Origin: Mesorhizobium sp. ES1-1
Lineage (GTDB): Bacteria; Pseudomonadota; Alphaproteobacteria; Rhizobiales; Rhizobiaceae
Direction: 5' to 3'
NCBI RefSeq assembly: GCF_020164785.1
Contig: NZ_JAIUGX010000006.1
Coordinates: 248,001 to 312,000 of the forward strand
DNA: 64,000 nucleotides
How positions within the stretch are numbered: position 1 is the first letter of the stretch; each line of letters begins with the position of its first letter. Made by a program: the position numbers and the translations under genes. The notes beneath the pieces are model-generated. The model saw only the letters and a list, made by a program, of their open reading frames with translations. It had not been told where the DNA came from and did no database searches. Below, piece after piece: positions 47,125 through 55,808 of this stretch.

Positions 47125-47676
47125 ATGTCGAATGAACTCTCCATGCACGCCACGACCATCGTGACGGTACGCAAGGGCAATAAGGTGGTGATCGCCGGCG
47201 ACGGCCAGGTCAGCCTTGGCCAGACCATCATGAAAGGCAATGCGCGAAAAGTGCGTCGCATCGGCAAGGCCGGCAACGTGATCGCCGGTTTCGCCGGCGC
47301 CACAGCGGACGCCTTTACGCTGCTGGAACGGCTGGAGGCCAAGCTCGAACAATATCCCGACCAGCTGACGCGCGCCTGCGTCGAATTGGCCAAGGACTGG
47401 CGCACCGACCGCTATCTGCGCCGCCTGGAGGCGATGATGCTGGTGGCGGACAAGTCGGTTTCGCTGGCGCTGACCGGCAATGGCGACGTGCTCGAACCCG
47501 AATTCGGCGTCATGGCCATCGGTTCGGGCGGCAATTACGCGCTGGCCGCGGCGCGCGCCTTGATGGACAGCGACAAGGATGCCGAGGAAATCGCGCGCAA
47601 GGCGATGCAGATCGCGTCCGACATCTGCGTCTACACCAACAACAATTTTGTTGTCGAAACTCTCGATGCCGCCTGA
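47125..47676 (+). CDS. hslV: ATP-dependent protease subunit HslV
   Basis: HslV is the N-terminal-nucleophile protease of the HslUV complex. The catalytic Thr is T10 in [13 protein letters not shown], so nine residues (MSNELSMHA) must be removed, whereas E. coli HslV loses only Met. Other core motifs are [15 protein letters not shown] and [15 protein letters not shown]. It is 183 residues long. hslU lies downstream after two other genes (GNAT and DUF2585). The start at 47125 has GGAGCC just upstream. Confidence 0.96.
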   Translation: MSNELSMHATTIVTVRKGNKVVIAGDGQVSLGQTIMKGNARKVRRIGKAGNVIAGFAGATADAFTLLERLEAKLEQYPDQLTRACVELAKDWRTDRYLRRLEAMMLVADKSVSLALTGNGDVLEPEFGVMAIGSGGNYALAAARALMDSDKDAEEIARKAMQIASDICVYTNNNFVVETLDAA

Positions 47677-48190
47677 AGAGGTGGCGCTCTACGATTTTCG
47701 ACCGGTGACCGCGAGAGACCTGCCGATGATCGCGGGCTGGCTCGCCGAGCCGCATGTCGCGCAATGGTGGGGTGCTGCCGAAACGGAGCTCGCCGAAATA
47801 CGCGATCATATCGAGTCGATTTCCGTCGAGCCGCTGATCGTCGAACTCGACGGAAAGCCGATCGCCTACCTGCAGAGCTATGATCCGCATTTGGAAGACG
47901 ACCATCCCTATGCCGACCAGCCATTTGGCACGCTTGGCATGGATATCACGATCGGCCGGCCGGAGCTGATCGGCATCGGCCATGGCACGGCAATCGTGCG
48001 CCAATTTGTCGAAGAGCTGTTCGCGGAAGGCGTGCCCAGAATCGTCATCGATCCGGACCCCGCCAACATCAGAGCCATTCGCGCCTATGAAAAAGCCGGA
48101 TTCAGGCCTATCGACCGCAGGCAATCGCAATATGGCGACGTCCTGTTGATGGCAATTGATGCCGAAGACAGCGATGCGGAAGAGGGGTAA
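47666..48190 (+). CDS. GNAT-family acetyltransferase, aminoglycoside 6'-N-acetyltransferase-like
   Basis: The protein has 174 residues and the AAC(6')-type pattern: [40 protein letters not shown], then the acetyl-CoA site [21 protein letters not shown] and [18 protein letters not shown]. Similar chromosomal enzymes acetylate diverse amines, and resistance should not be assumed. The ATG at 47666 overlaps the end of hslV by 11 bases; a GTG at 47681 is an alternative start. It sits between hslV and hslU. Confidence 0.85.
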   Translation: MPPEEVALYDFRPVTARDLPMIAGWLAEPHVAQWWGAAETELAEIRDHIESISVEPLIVELDGKPIAYLQSYDPHLEDDHPYADQPFGTLGMDITIGRPELIGIGHGTAIVRQFVEELFAEGVPRIVIDPDPANIRAIRAYEKAGFRPIDRRQSQYGDVLLMAIDAEDSDAEEG

Positions 48191-48196
48191 CAGGGC

Positions 48197-48796
48197 ATGA
48201 ACGCATCCGTCGACGAGAAGGATCTCTCGGCCTACGAAAACAGCTGGCGGCTGGGTCTGCTGATCGTATTGGGCCTGATCATCGTCCAGGCCGTCACGCT
48301 CTATCTGATGGGCCACCCGCCGATCTGCACCTGCGGCTACGTCAAATTCTGGCATGGCGTGGCGAAAAGTTCGGAAAATTCCCAGCATATTTCAGACTGG
48401 TACACGTTCTCGCACATCATCCACGGCTTCCTGTTCTACGCGCTGGCAAGGTTCCTGTTCCCGCGTTCGCCGATCGGCCTCAGGCTGGCATTCGCCGTCC
48501 TCGTCGAAGGCGGTTGGGAAATCCTGGAAAACAGCCCGTTCATCATCGAGCGCTACCGCGCCGGCACCATCTCGCTCGATTATTTCGGCGACAGCATCCT
48601 CAATTCGGTGTCCGACACACTGGCCATGATGTTGGGATTTGTGATGGCGAGAAGGCTACCTATATGGGTGATCGTCAGCCTCGCCATCCTCTTCGAATTG
48701 GGCACCGGCTATCTCATCCGGGACAATCTGACGCTCAACGTGATCATGCTGCTGCATCCGTTCGAGGCCATCAAGCAGTGGCAAAGTGGAATTTAG
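48197..48796 (+). CDS. DUF2585 (UPF0314) membrane protein
   Basis: This 199-residue protein has about four or five membrane segments ([52 protein letters not shown]) and the conserved stretches [16 protein letters not shown] and [18 protein letters not shown]. It matches UPF0314/DUF2585, a family seen next to hslVU in alphaproteobacteria, with no known function. It begins 6 bases after the GNAT gene and ends 4 bases before hslU. Confidence 0.87.
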   Translation: MNASVDEKDLSAYENSWRLGLLIVLGLIIVQAVTLYLMGHPPICTCGYVKFWHGVAKSSENSQHISDWYTFSHIIHGFLFYALARFLFPRSPIGLRLAFAVLVEGGWEILENSPFIIERYRAGTISLDYFGDSILNSVSDTLAMMLGFVMARRLPIWVIVSLAILFELGTGYLIRDNLTLNVIMLLHPFEAIKQWQSGI

Positions 48797-48800
48797 TGAC

Positions 48801-50111
48801 ATGAGCTTCTCTCCTCGCGAAATCGTTTCGGAACTCGACCGCTTCATCATCGGCCAGAAGGACGCCAAGCGCGCCGTGGCCATCGCCTTGCGCAACCGGT
48901 GGCGTCGCCAGCAGCTGGAAGGCCAGATGCGCGAAGAGGTGATGCCGAAGAACATCCTGATGATCGGGCCGACCGGCGTCGGCAAGACCGAGATCTCGCG
49001 GCGCCTGGCGCGACTGGCCGGCGCGCCCTTCGTCAAGGTCGAGGCGACCAAGTTCACCGAAGTGGGCTATGTCGGCCGTGACGTCGAACAGATCATCCGC
49101 GACCTGGTCGAGATCGCCATCGGCCTGGTGCGCGAGAAAATGCGCGAGGACGTCAAGGCGCGCGCGCATATCAATGCCGAGGAACGCGTGCTGGAAGCGC
49201 TGGTCGGGAAGACCGCAAGTCCTGCCACACGCGACAGTTTCCGCAAGAAACTGCGCGACGGCGATCTGGACGACAAGGAGATCGAGATCGAGGTGGCGGA
49301 CACCGGCAATGGCGGAATGCCCGGCTTCGAGGTTCCCGGCATGCCGGGCGCCAATATCGGCGTGCTCAACATCAACGACATGCTGTCGAAGGCGATGGGC
49401 GGTAAAAAAACCAAGGCGCGCAAGACGACGGTGAAGGCCTCCTACGCGCTGCTGGTCAATGACGAGTCCGACAAGCTTCTCGACCAGGACGAGGTCGTGC
49501 GCCGGGCCATCGACGCGACCGAAAATGACGGCATCGTCTTCCTCGACGAAATCGACAAGATCGCGTCACGCGAAGGCGGCATGGGGGCCGGCGTGTCTCG
49601 CGAAGGCGTGCAGCGCGACCTGCTGCCGCTGATCGAGGGCACCACGGTGGCGACAAAATATGGGCCGTTGAAGACGGACCATATTTTGTTCATCGCGTCC
49701 GGCGCTTTCCATGTCTCGAAGCCGTCCGACCTGCTGCCGGAATTGCAAGGTCGCTTGCCGATCCGGGTCGAGCTGCGGGCGCTGGAGAAGGACGATTTCG
49801 TGCGCATCCTGACCGAGACCGAAGCGAGCCTGATCAAGCAGTATATCGCCCTGATGAAGACCGAGGGCGTCGACCTGACCTTTACAGACGACGCCATCGA
49901 CTCGCTGGCCGGCATTGCGGTCGACCTCAATTCCAGCGTCGAGAACATCGGCGCAAGGCGGCTGCAGACAGTGATGGAGCGGGTGCTGGACGATATCTCC
50001 TACGACGCGCCCGACCGCAACGGAACGACGGTCACCATTGATGCCGCCTATGTGGAAAAACATGTCGGCGATCTGTCGCGAAACACGGATTTATCGCGGT
50101 TCATCCTTTGA
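48801..50111 (+). CDS. hslU: ATP-dependent protease ATPase subunit HslU
   Basis: HslU is the AAA+ unfoldase that feeds HslV. The 436-residue protein has the Walker A motif [15 protein letters not shown], the pore motif [15 protein letters not shown], an I domain around residues 110-235, the Walker B motif [11 protein letters not shown] and the arginine-finger/sensor region [16 protein letters not shown]. The C-terminal tail [13 protein letters not shown] is the segment that docks into HslV. The start at 48801 is the ATG after GTGAC; an in-frame GTG at 48786 is less likely. Confidence 0.97.
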   Translation: MSFSPREIVSELDRFIIGQKDAKRAVAIALRNRWRRQQLEGQMREEVMPKNILMIGPTGVGKTEISRRLARLAGAPFVKVEATKFTEVGYVGRDVEQIIRDLVEIAIGLVREKMREDVKARAHINAEERVLEALVGKTASPATRDSFRKKLRDGDLDDKEIEIEVADTGNGGMPGFEVPGMPGANIGVLNINDMLSKAMGGKKTKARKTTVKASYALLVNDESDKLLDQDEVVRRAIDATENDGIVFLDEIDKIASREGGMGAGVSREGVQRDLLPLIEGTTVATKYGPLKTDHILFIASGAFHVSKPSDLLPELQGRLPIRVELRALEKDDFVRILTETEASLIKQYIALMKTEGVDLTFTDDAIDSLAGIAVDLNSSVENIGARRLQTVMERVLDDISYDAPDRNGTTVTIDAAYVEKHVGDLSRNTDLSRFIL

Positions 50112-50115
50112 ACGA

Positions 50116-50138
50116 GGCGCGGGGATCAAACCCGCGCC
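50116..50138 (+). terminator. Hairpin after hslU
   Basis: GGCGCGGG (50116-50123) and CCCGCGCC (50131-50138) form an 8-bp GC stem 4 bases after the hslU stop. No T-tract follows, so this is either a 3' stability hairpin or a Rho-assisted terminator. Confidence 0.45.
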
Positions 50139-50282
50139 GGATCAAGGCGGATTTCCGGCAAACAGCCCATGTGTGGCCAGACGGTACCATCCGCCAGCTT
50201 TCGTAGCGTGGGCAGGAGGGTTGTTCTCGACTCGACCGGGAGCACTGCCTAGGTTGCGCGGCATTATCGCGGGCGGCGGCAC

Positions 50283-51242
50283 ATGAAGAAACTGATCCTG
50301 GTCATTCTCGGCTTGACGCTGGCGGCGACGCTGTTTGCCGCCGAGGCAGCCACATTGGTGCCGGCGGGCAATCGCAATGTCGAGCAACCTGACATTCCAG
50401 GGGCCTCGAGCCGGCGCACGCAGGCCACCAACACGACTTTCCAGGCGAAATACCGCAAGGTCTATGCCTTGCTGCGCAAGGACTCGGATCTACGCGCCAA
50501 GATCAAGAAGGCGGCGGCCGCCTATGGCATAGATCCTCTGCACATAGTCGGCGCCATCGTCGGCGAGCACACCTACAATGTAGACGCCTACGACCGGCTG
50601 CAGACCTATTACGTCAAGGCGATCTCCTATCTCTCCAGCAAGCTCTCCTTCGCCTATGAGGGCGAGGACATCAGCGACTTCGTGCAGCGGCCGGAGTTCA
50701 AGAAATGCGCGGGCATGTCCGACAGCTACGATCTGTGGGCATGCCGGGAACAGGTGTGGAACCATGCATTCCGCGGCCAGACCGTTGGCGGAGAGAACTT
50801 TCCCGACGACCGTTTCGGCGCCACCTTCTTCCAGCCTTACTATGCCGGCCAGACCTTTGGCCTCGGTCAGCTCAATCCTCTGACGGCGCTGCAGATGAGC
50901 GATCTCGTGCACAGGGTTTCAGGCCTGCCGAAGCTCGATGTCGGCGATCCTAACTCGGTCTACAAAACCATCATGGATCCCGACCTGACATTGCCCTATG
51001 TCGCGGCAACGATCAGGACATCTATCGATGCCTACAAGAGCATCGCCGGCTTCGACATTTCGAGCAATCCGGGCCTGACCGCGACGCTCTACAATGTCGG
51101 CAATCCGGAGCAGCGCGCCTATGCTCTGAAGGCGGAGAACGACAAGCGCCGCGCCGCGGGGCAGCCGGAAAAGCTGCCGGAGGAGAACTATTACGGCTGG
51201 CTGGTCAACGACAAGCTGGATGAGTTGAAGGCGCTGTTTTAG
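50283..51242 (+). CDS. DUF1402 family exported protein
   Basis: This 319-residue protein has a clear Sec signal peptide (KKLILVILGLTLAATLFAAEA, cleavage near A20-A23). The mature part includes KKAAAAYGIDPLHIVGAIVGEH, an opening that resembles the helical start of lytic-transglycosylase-like folds, and FGLGQLNPLTALQMSDLV. The match to DUF1402 is good; the function of the family is unknown. The resemblance to a transglycosylase (G-x-x-Q-L-N-P late in the domain) is only suggestive. It is probably periplasmic and monocistronic. Confidence 0.82.
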   Translation: MKKLILVILGLTLAATLFAAEAATLVPAGNRNVEQPDIPGASSRRTQATNTTFQAKYRKVYALLRKDSDLRAKIKKAAAAYGIDPLHIVGAIVGEHTYNVDAYDRLQTYYVKAISYLSSKLSFAYEGEDISDFVQRPEFKKCAGMSDSYDLWACREQVWNHAFRGQTVGGENFPDDRFGATFFQPYYAGQTFGLGQLNPLTALQMSDLVHRVSGLPKLDVGDPNSVYKTIMDPDLTLPYVAATIRTSIDAYKSIAGFDISSNPGLTATLYNVGNPEQRAYALKAENDKRRAAGQPEKLPEENYYGWLVNDKLDELKALF

Positions 51243-51592
51243 GCGCTCGACGCGTTGACATTAATTTGCCGACGCCTGCGCCGCCCCTCATTGTCCTGCT
51301 GGGCACTGGCGTGACTGATCGGCGCGAGGCCTGATTGCCACGTGGTTCCCCCAATCCGTCGCTGCTCCGCAGCGCCACCTTTCCCCCCTCCGGAGGGAAA
51401 GGAAGGGAGCTTTGCTTGACTAGCGTTGAAGGCTAAGAGCATGGCGGCTTTCCTCTACCCCGTCGATCGGGGGGTCCGAAGGACGGGCGAGACCCGTGGC
51501 TCGCCCCGGCAAGGTGGCTCGGCGAAGCCGAGACGGAGTGGGGGTCGACCAGCGCGGCATAAGACTATGCATGCCGTAGCGACGCGAAGGCC
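51243..51592. other. Gene-free stretch with degenerate GC-rich repeats
   Basis: These 350 bases contain no supported gene. Two repeat-like blocks are visible. One is near 51380-51405 (CCCCCCTCCGGAGGGAAAGG, a palindromic CCTCCGGAGG core). The other is at about 51515-51530 (CTCGGCGAAGCCGAG palindrome), flanked by blocks rich in GGGG/CCCC. They look like degenerate dispersed intergenic elements of rhizobial genomes. Confidence 0.4.
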
Positions 51593-52828
51593 TCAAGCCG
51601 CCAGCAGCGACTTCAGCTTGACGGCCGGCGATCCAAGCGCTTCCGGCGCCGGCCTCGCTTGCTTGGCGATCAGCATTTCGGCCAGCCTGATGTCGCGGGC
51701 GACCGCGTTGCCGGGGCCGATGCCGCTGGCGGCCACCAGCCTGCCGTCCTCGGCGAGGTGAAAAAGGATGAAGGCGCCGTCGCCGAGGTCGCGGCGCACC
51801 GTGCTGCGGCCCTCATCGGAAAGGCCGGCAATCTGCAGGGACAGACCATACTGATCCGACCAGAACCACGGCACCGCCACATGTGCCGCGCCGGCGCCCA
51901 GCATATTCTTCGCCGCCAGAGCGCCCTGCTCCTGCGCGTTGCGCCAGGCTTCCAGCCGCACCCGGCGGTCGCCATAGATAGCAAGTGGGAACGAGCAGCA
52001 ATCGCCGGCGGCGAAGATGTCGGGGTCGCTGCTTTGAAGCCGTTCATCGACGGCAATGCCATTGTCGATCTCCAGACCCGCCTCGGCGGCAAGCCCGGTC
52101 TCCGGCACGGCGCCGATGCCGATGACGACGAGGTCGGCCGTGATTTTTCCTCCGCCGGCAAGCGTCACGCGGACCGCCTTGCCGTCGTCTGCGATGGAAG
52201 CGATGCCTTCGCCGCACAGGATCTCCACGCCCCGGCCAATGTGCGTGTCTTGGATGATCTCGGCGATCTCGGCCGGCACGCCGCGCATCAGGATGCGAGG
52301 CTGGGCCTCGATGACAGTGACGGCCGCGCTGAGCTTGCGCGCTGCGGCAGCGAGTTCGAGGCCGATGAAGCCGCCGCCGACGATGGCGATATGGCTGCCG
52401 GCGCGGAGATGGGGGCGGATGGCAAGCGCGTCGGCGAAACTGCGCAGGGTGACGCAGCGAGGACCCAATCCCGGAATCGGCAATCGGCGCGGCGTCGACC
52501 CTGTGGCGAGCAACAGCTTGTCGTAGGCAAGCACCGAACCATCCGACAGGCGAACCTCATGCGCCATCCGATCGACCGCCACGGCCTGGACCGAATGGAT
52601 ATGCCGGATCGATTTTTCCGCCAGCGTCGCCTCACTGACAATCGTCTTGATCAGGGGCGCATCGCCGGTCATGGCGTCCTTGGAGAGCGGCGGGCGTTCG
52701 TAGGGCAGATGCGGCTCGTTGCCGACCAACGTCACCGGCCCATCATAGCCGAGATCGCGCAGCGTGAGAGCTGCCCGCCCACCGCATTCGCCGGCCCCGA
52801 TGATGACCATGCCCCGACCCATCGTCAT
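51593..52828 (-). CDS. mocF: FAD/NAD(P)-dependent ferredoxin reductase, MocF-like
   Basis: The protein (411 residues) has the FAD site VIIGAGECGGRAALTLRD, the NAD site IAIVGGGFIGLELAAAARK and the FAD-closing DIFAAGDCCSFPL motif. It matches reductases that pass electrons to Rieske or 2Fe-2S ferredoxins. The start overlaps the upstream Rieske ferredoxin stop by one base (TAATG at 52826-52830), and a desaturase-like oxygenase gene is upstream. The three-gene set matches S. meliloti mocDEF in type and order. The frame is open to 52954, but that part lies inside the ferredoxin gene. Confidence 0.87.
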   Translation of the reverse strand: MTMGRGMVIIGAGECGGRAALTLRDLGYDGPVTLVGNEPHLPYERPPLSKDAMTGDAPLIKTIVSEATLAEKSIRHIHSVQAVAVDRMAHEVRLSDGSVLAYDKLLLATGSTPRRLPIPGLGPRCVTLRSFADALAIRPHLRAGSHIAIVGGGFIGLELAAAARKLSAAVTVIEAQPRILMRGVPAEIAEIIQDTHIGRGVEILCGEGIASIADDGKAVRVTLAGGGKITADLVVIGIGAVPETGLAAEAGLEIDNGIAVDERLQSSDPDIFAAGDCCSFPLAIYGDRRVRLEAWRNAQEQGALAAKNMLGAGAAHVAVPWFWSDQYGLSLQIAGLSDEGRSTVRRDLGDGAFILFHLAEDGRLVAASGIGPGNAVARDIRLAEMLIAKQARPAPEALGSPAVKLKSLLAA

Positions 52829-53142
52829 TATCCGATTTGGACCAGCACTTTGCCGGCCTCGACCCTCACCGGATAGGTCTTGAGGTCGACGCAGACCGGC
52901 GCGCCCTTGGCGGCCCCTGTCTTGTAGTTGAAGCGGCCATTGTGCTTGGGGCATTCGATGATGTCGTCCATCACCAGCCCGTCGGCCAGATGGACCTTCT
53001 CATGCGTGCACAGACCGTCGGTTGCGAAGAACTCGTCATCGGGGCTGCGATAGATGGCGAAGGTGCGGCCGCCATGGTCGAAGCGCAGCACATCCTCTTC
53101 GTCGATGTCGCCGGCCGCGCATGCCTCGACCCAGTCCGTCAT
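52828..53142 (-). CDS. mocE: MocE-like Rieske [2Fe-2S] ferredoxin
   Basis: This 104-residue single-domain Rieske protein has cluster ligands C45 and H47 (LCTHEKVHL) and C64 and H67 (ECPKHNGRF). It should carry electrons from the reductase encoded just downstream to the membrane oxygenase encoded upstream. Rieske ferredoxins annotated as the MocE family show this size and spacing. The start at 53142 has a GGGAGGAATG sequence just upstream. Confidence 0.9.
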   Translation of the reverse strand: MTDWVEACAAGDIDEEDVLRFDHGGRTFAIYRSPDDEFFATDGLCTHEKVHLADGLVMDDIIECPKHNGRFNYKTGAAKGAPVCVDLKTYPVRVEAGKVLVQIG

Positions 53143-53254
53143 TCATTCCTCCCAACAGGCACTCAGAATAAGTCCATACGGTCTTGCCGAAACAGCGAGT
53201 GGCGCCTCCCGGCGGCTTTGCCTCGAAACGAGGGCGCCGGGCGGGGTCCCAGGA

Positions 53255-54346
53255 TTACTCCGCCGCCGCGGCGACGGCATCGATGTGAAATTCCTCGCGA
53301 TAGGGCCGCGCTGTCGGCGGCAGTTCGCGCTTGAGGAAATAATCCTCGTTGCGCAGCTGCCGCAGGAAGGCCGGAATCATCTCGCGGTAACCGGCCAGGA
53401 TCGACGGCGTCGGCGCCGGCAGATCATGTTTGATCAATTCGTGCAGCCTCGGCAATGCATGATAAGGCACCATCGGGAACATGTGGTGCTCCACATGATA
53501 ATTCATGTTCCAGTAGATGAAGCGGCTGATCGGGTTCATGTAGACGGTGCGGCTGTTGAGCCGATGGTCGGTGACGTTGTCGGCCAGGCCACCATGCTGC
53601 AGCAGCCCGACCATGACGTGATGCCAGGCGCCGTAAAGCCTGGGCAAGCCTACCAGCATCAGAGGCAGCCAGGAGCCGAAATACAGCGCCAGGGTGATGG
53701 TCGCGGCATAGATCGCGGTCCAGATGCGGGCGATGCGGATCGCCTTCTTCTGTTCCTGTTCCGGAATGAACGTCTTTTCCGCCGCGCTAATGTTGCCGGT
53801 GGCGTTGCGCAGCATGTCGCTCATCGCGTGCCAGGCATCAAGCACGCCGATGAAGCCGAGCGCGGCGCGCAACAAGTCCGGCGGCCGCATCACGGAAATT
53901 TCCGGGTCGCGGCCGACGATGATGGTGTCGGTGTGGTGGCGCGTGTGGCTCCAGCGCCAGGTGACCGGGTTGCGCATGATCATGAAGCAGGCGATCTGAT
54001 AGACCGCGTCATTCATCCACTGCGTGCGGAAGGCTGTGCCATGGCCGCATTCGTGCCAGCGCGAATCCGTCGATGAGCCATAGAGTACGCCATAAACGAA
54101 GAAGAACGGCACGCACCACCATGTTCCCCACAATAAGGCCCCGCCGCCACCGCTGACGATCAAGGCGGCGAGCCAGATCGCGGTGTCGCGTATCGCTGGC
54201 CCGTCGGAGCGCTGCATCAGTTCCTTCATCTGCTTGCGCGGGATGTCGGTGTGATACCACTCGGCTGCCGACAAGCCATTTTCGACGGCGAGCTTGGCGT
54301 CGCGGCCGATCAGGCTGTAGTCACGCCGGGACGGCGCTGCGGACAT
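53255..54346 (-). CDS. mocD: Membrane fatty-acid-desaturase-type oxygenase, MocD-like
   Basis: This 363-residue membrane protein has the three His boxes of di-iron desaturases and hydroxylases: HECGHGTAF, WSHTRHHTDT and NYHVEHHMFP, with hydrophobic segments between them. The start at 54346 has GGAGG at good spacing. In S. meliloti the moc genes degrade rhizopine (3-O-methyl-scyllo-inosamine), and mocDEF are reported to remove the O-methyl group. Here the same set sits beside an inositol-type transporter, so an O-methyl-inositol demethylase is a reasonable guess; a true fatty-acid desaturase remains possible. About 112 bases containing a small GC hairpin separate it from mocE. Confidence 0.85.
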   Translation of the reverse strand: MSAAPSRRDYSLIGRDAKLAVENGLSAAEWYHTDIPRKQMKELMQRSDGPAIRDTAIWLAALIVSGGGGALLWGTWWCVPFFFVYGVLYGSSTDSRWHECGHGTAFRTQWMNDAVYQIACFMIMRNPVTWRWSHTRHHTDTIIVGRDPEISVMRPPDLLRAALGFIGVLDAWHAMSDMLRNATGNISAAEKTFIPEQEQKKAIRIARIWTAIYAATITLALYFGSWLPLMLVGLPRLYGAWHHVMVGLLQHGGLADNVTDHRLNSRTVYMNPISRFIYWNMNYHVEHHMFPMVPYHALPRLHELIKHDLPAPTPSILAGYREMIPAFLRQLRNEDYFLKRELPPTARPYREEFHIDAVAAAAE

Positions 54347-54426
54347 GATTGCCTCCATAGCCGGGCAAACGCCCAGCGAACACGGCTTGGTTGCTCGGCT
54401 TCGGCCTGAAAATAACGCTCACCCAT

Positions 54427-54469
54427 GATAGACTCAATATCACAAAGATAGTTTCTATCATTTCCTATC
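54427..54469. promoter_or_regulatory. Cluster of GATAG / CTATC half-sites between mocD and the LacI-type gene
   Basis: GATAG at 54427-54431, the palindrome GATAGTTTCTATC at 54447-54459 and CTATC at 54465-54469 lie in the divergent promoter region (54347-54511). They are good candidates for operators of the adjacent LacI-type regulator, which could control both the mocDEF side and the transporter side. Confidence 0.55.
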
Positions 54470-54511
54470 AGTTTGCTCTAGGAAAGGAGCACACGGCAAG
54501 TGGAGGGCGGC

Positions 54512-55543
54512 ATGGCGAAGCGACCGACAATCACCGACCTGGCTCGCATCTCCGGCGTCAGCGTCGCCACGGTGGACCGGGTGCTCAACAGCCGCCTGCC
54601 GGTGCGCGAGGAAACGGCCCGCCGTGTCTACGAAGCGGCGACCGAGATCGGCTATCACGCGGCAGGCCTGATCAAGCAGCGGATGCGGCATGAATTGCCG
54701 GAGTATCGGCTGGGCTTCCTGCTGCTCAGGGGCAATGATGTCTTCTACAGCGAATTCGCCCGCGAGCTTGAACTGGCGGTCTCGCGTTCGCCGCGCTTTC
54801 GTGGCGTCGCCGTCATCGATTTCACGGATTCGCTGGCGCCCGACGAGATCGTCGAGCGTGCGCGCAGGCTCGCGGCAAAGTGCCGGTCGATCGCGCTGGT
54901 CGGGCCGGACCACCCGGCTTTGACGGTCGCCGTGGAGGAGATGAAGGCGAAAGGTCTGCCGGTGTTTTCGCTTCTATCGGAGTTCGCCGCGGGGATACGC
55001 GAAGGCTATGTCGGCCTCGACAACCGCAAGGTTGGCCGCACTGCCGCCTGGATGATCTCGAAGGCAGCCAAGCGGCCCGGCAAGGTCGCGCTTTTCGTCG
55101 GCAGCCACCGCTTCCACGGCCACGAACTGCGCGAGATCGGTTTCCGCTCCTTCTTCCGCGGACAGGCGCCGGAGTTCACCTTGCTCGAGACGCTGGTCAA
55201 TCTGGAGGCCAACAGGATCACGCAGGACACGCTGCTGGAGCTTTTGGGCAACCATTCAGATCTCGTCGGCTGCTATGTCGCCGGCGGCGGCATGGAAGGG
55301 GCGGTCGCGGCGCTGCGGCAGGCGAAACCGGACCCAATGCCGGCGGTCGTCTGCAACGAGATCACGGCGGTATCCCGATCGGCTTTGGCCGACAATATCC
55401 TGACCATGGTAATCTCGACGCCGCTGGCGGCGCTCTGTCGCGAGTTGGTGGCTCTGATGGCGCACGCCATCGAAAGCGGCGCGGCAAACGCGCCGGGCCA
55501 GACGTTTCTGCCCTTCGACATCTATCTGCCCGAGAATATCTAG
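54512..55543 (+). CDS. LacI-family transcriptional regulator of the moc-like island
   Basis: This 343-residue protein has the N-terminal LacI HTH (ITDLARISGVSVATVDRVLN) followed by a hinge and a periplasmic-binding-protein-like sensor domain (YRLGFLLLRGNDVFYSEFA, KVALFVGSHRFHG, GCYVAGGGMEGAVAAL). Repressors with this architecture bind sugars or polyols. The ATG at 54512 has GGAGGG just upstream; an in-frame GTG at 54500 is less likely. It diverges from mocD and precedes the ABC transporter genes, so it most likely regulates both. Confidence 0.9.
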   Translation: MAKRPTITDLARISGVSVATVDRVLNSRLPVREETARRVYEAATEIGYHAAGLIKQRMRHELPEYRLGFLLLRGNDVFYSEFARELELAVSRSPRFRGVAVIDFTDSLAPDEIVERARRLAAKCRSIALVGPDHPALTVAVEEMKAKGLPVFSLLSEFAAGIREGYVGLDNRKVGRTAAWMISKAAKRPGKVALFVGSHRFHGHELREIGFRSFFRGQAPEFTLLETLVNLEANRITQDTLLELLGNHSDLVGCYVAGGGMEGAVAALRQAKPDPMPAVVCNEITAVSRSALADNILTMVISTPLAALCRELVALMAHAIESGAANAPGQTFLPFDIYLPENI

Positions 55544-55621
55544 CTCGCGTCGCAAAGAGGGGAGCTCCGGAAATCGCCGGTCCGCTTTTGGAATCGGGCC
55601 TTGACGCCCTACAGAGGAAAT

Positions 55622-55670
55622 GGAATAAATATTTCACTGATGTGGTATTTTGGTTCTTTCGTTCCGGAAC
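55622..55670 (+). promoter_or_regulatory. Candidate operators upstream of the substrate-binding gene
   Basis: GGAATAAATATTTC (55622-55635) matches the GGAA-N6-TTCC pattern I remember for the S. meliloti inositol repressor IolR at 7 of 8 fixed bases. GTTCCGGAAC (55661-55670) is a perfect 10-bp palindrome. Both lie 140-190 bases upstream of the start at 55809. Confidence 0.35.
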
Positions 55671-55808
55671 ATCTGTTTCAGCAGGAGTGATGCGCGCTCC
55701 AGCAAAACGGCATCCGGACGGGCCTGGCAATTGGGAGTGTTTCCCCGGGGAGATCGGGGATTCCGGATAGATCGGTGCAACCGGACACCAATGTGGAGGA
55801 GAGACACA

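Noticed and set aside
47666..48190. Reading the GNAT gene as an aminoglycoside-resistance determinant
   Set aside because: The fold matches AAC(6')-type proteins, but chromosomal homologues between hslV and hslU are housekeeping genes of unknown substrate, and sequence alone does not support resistance.
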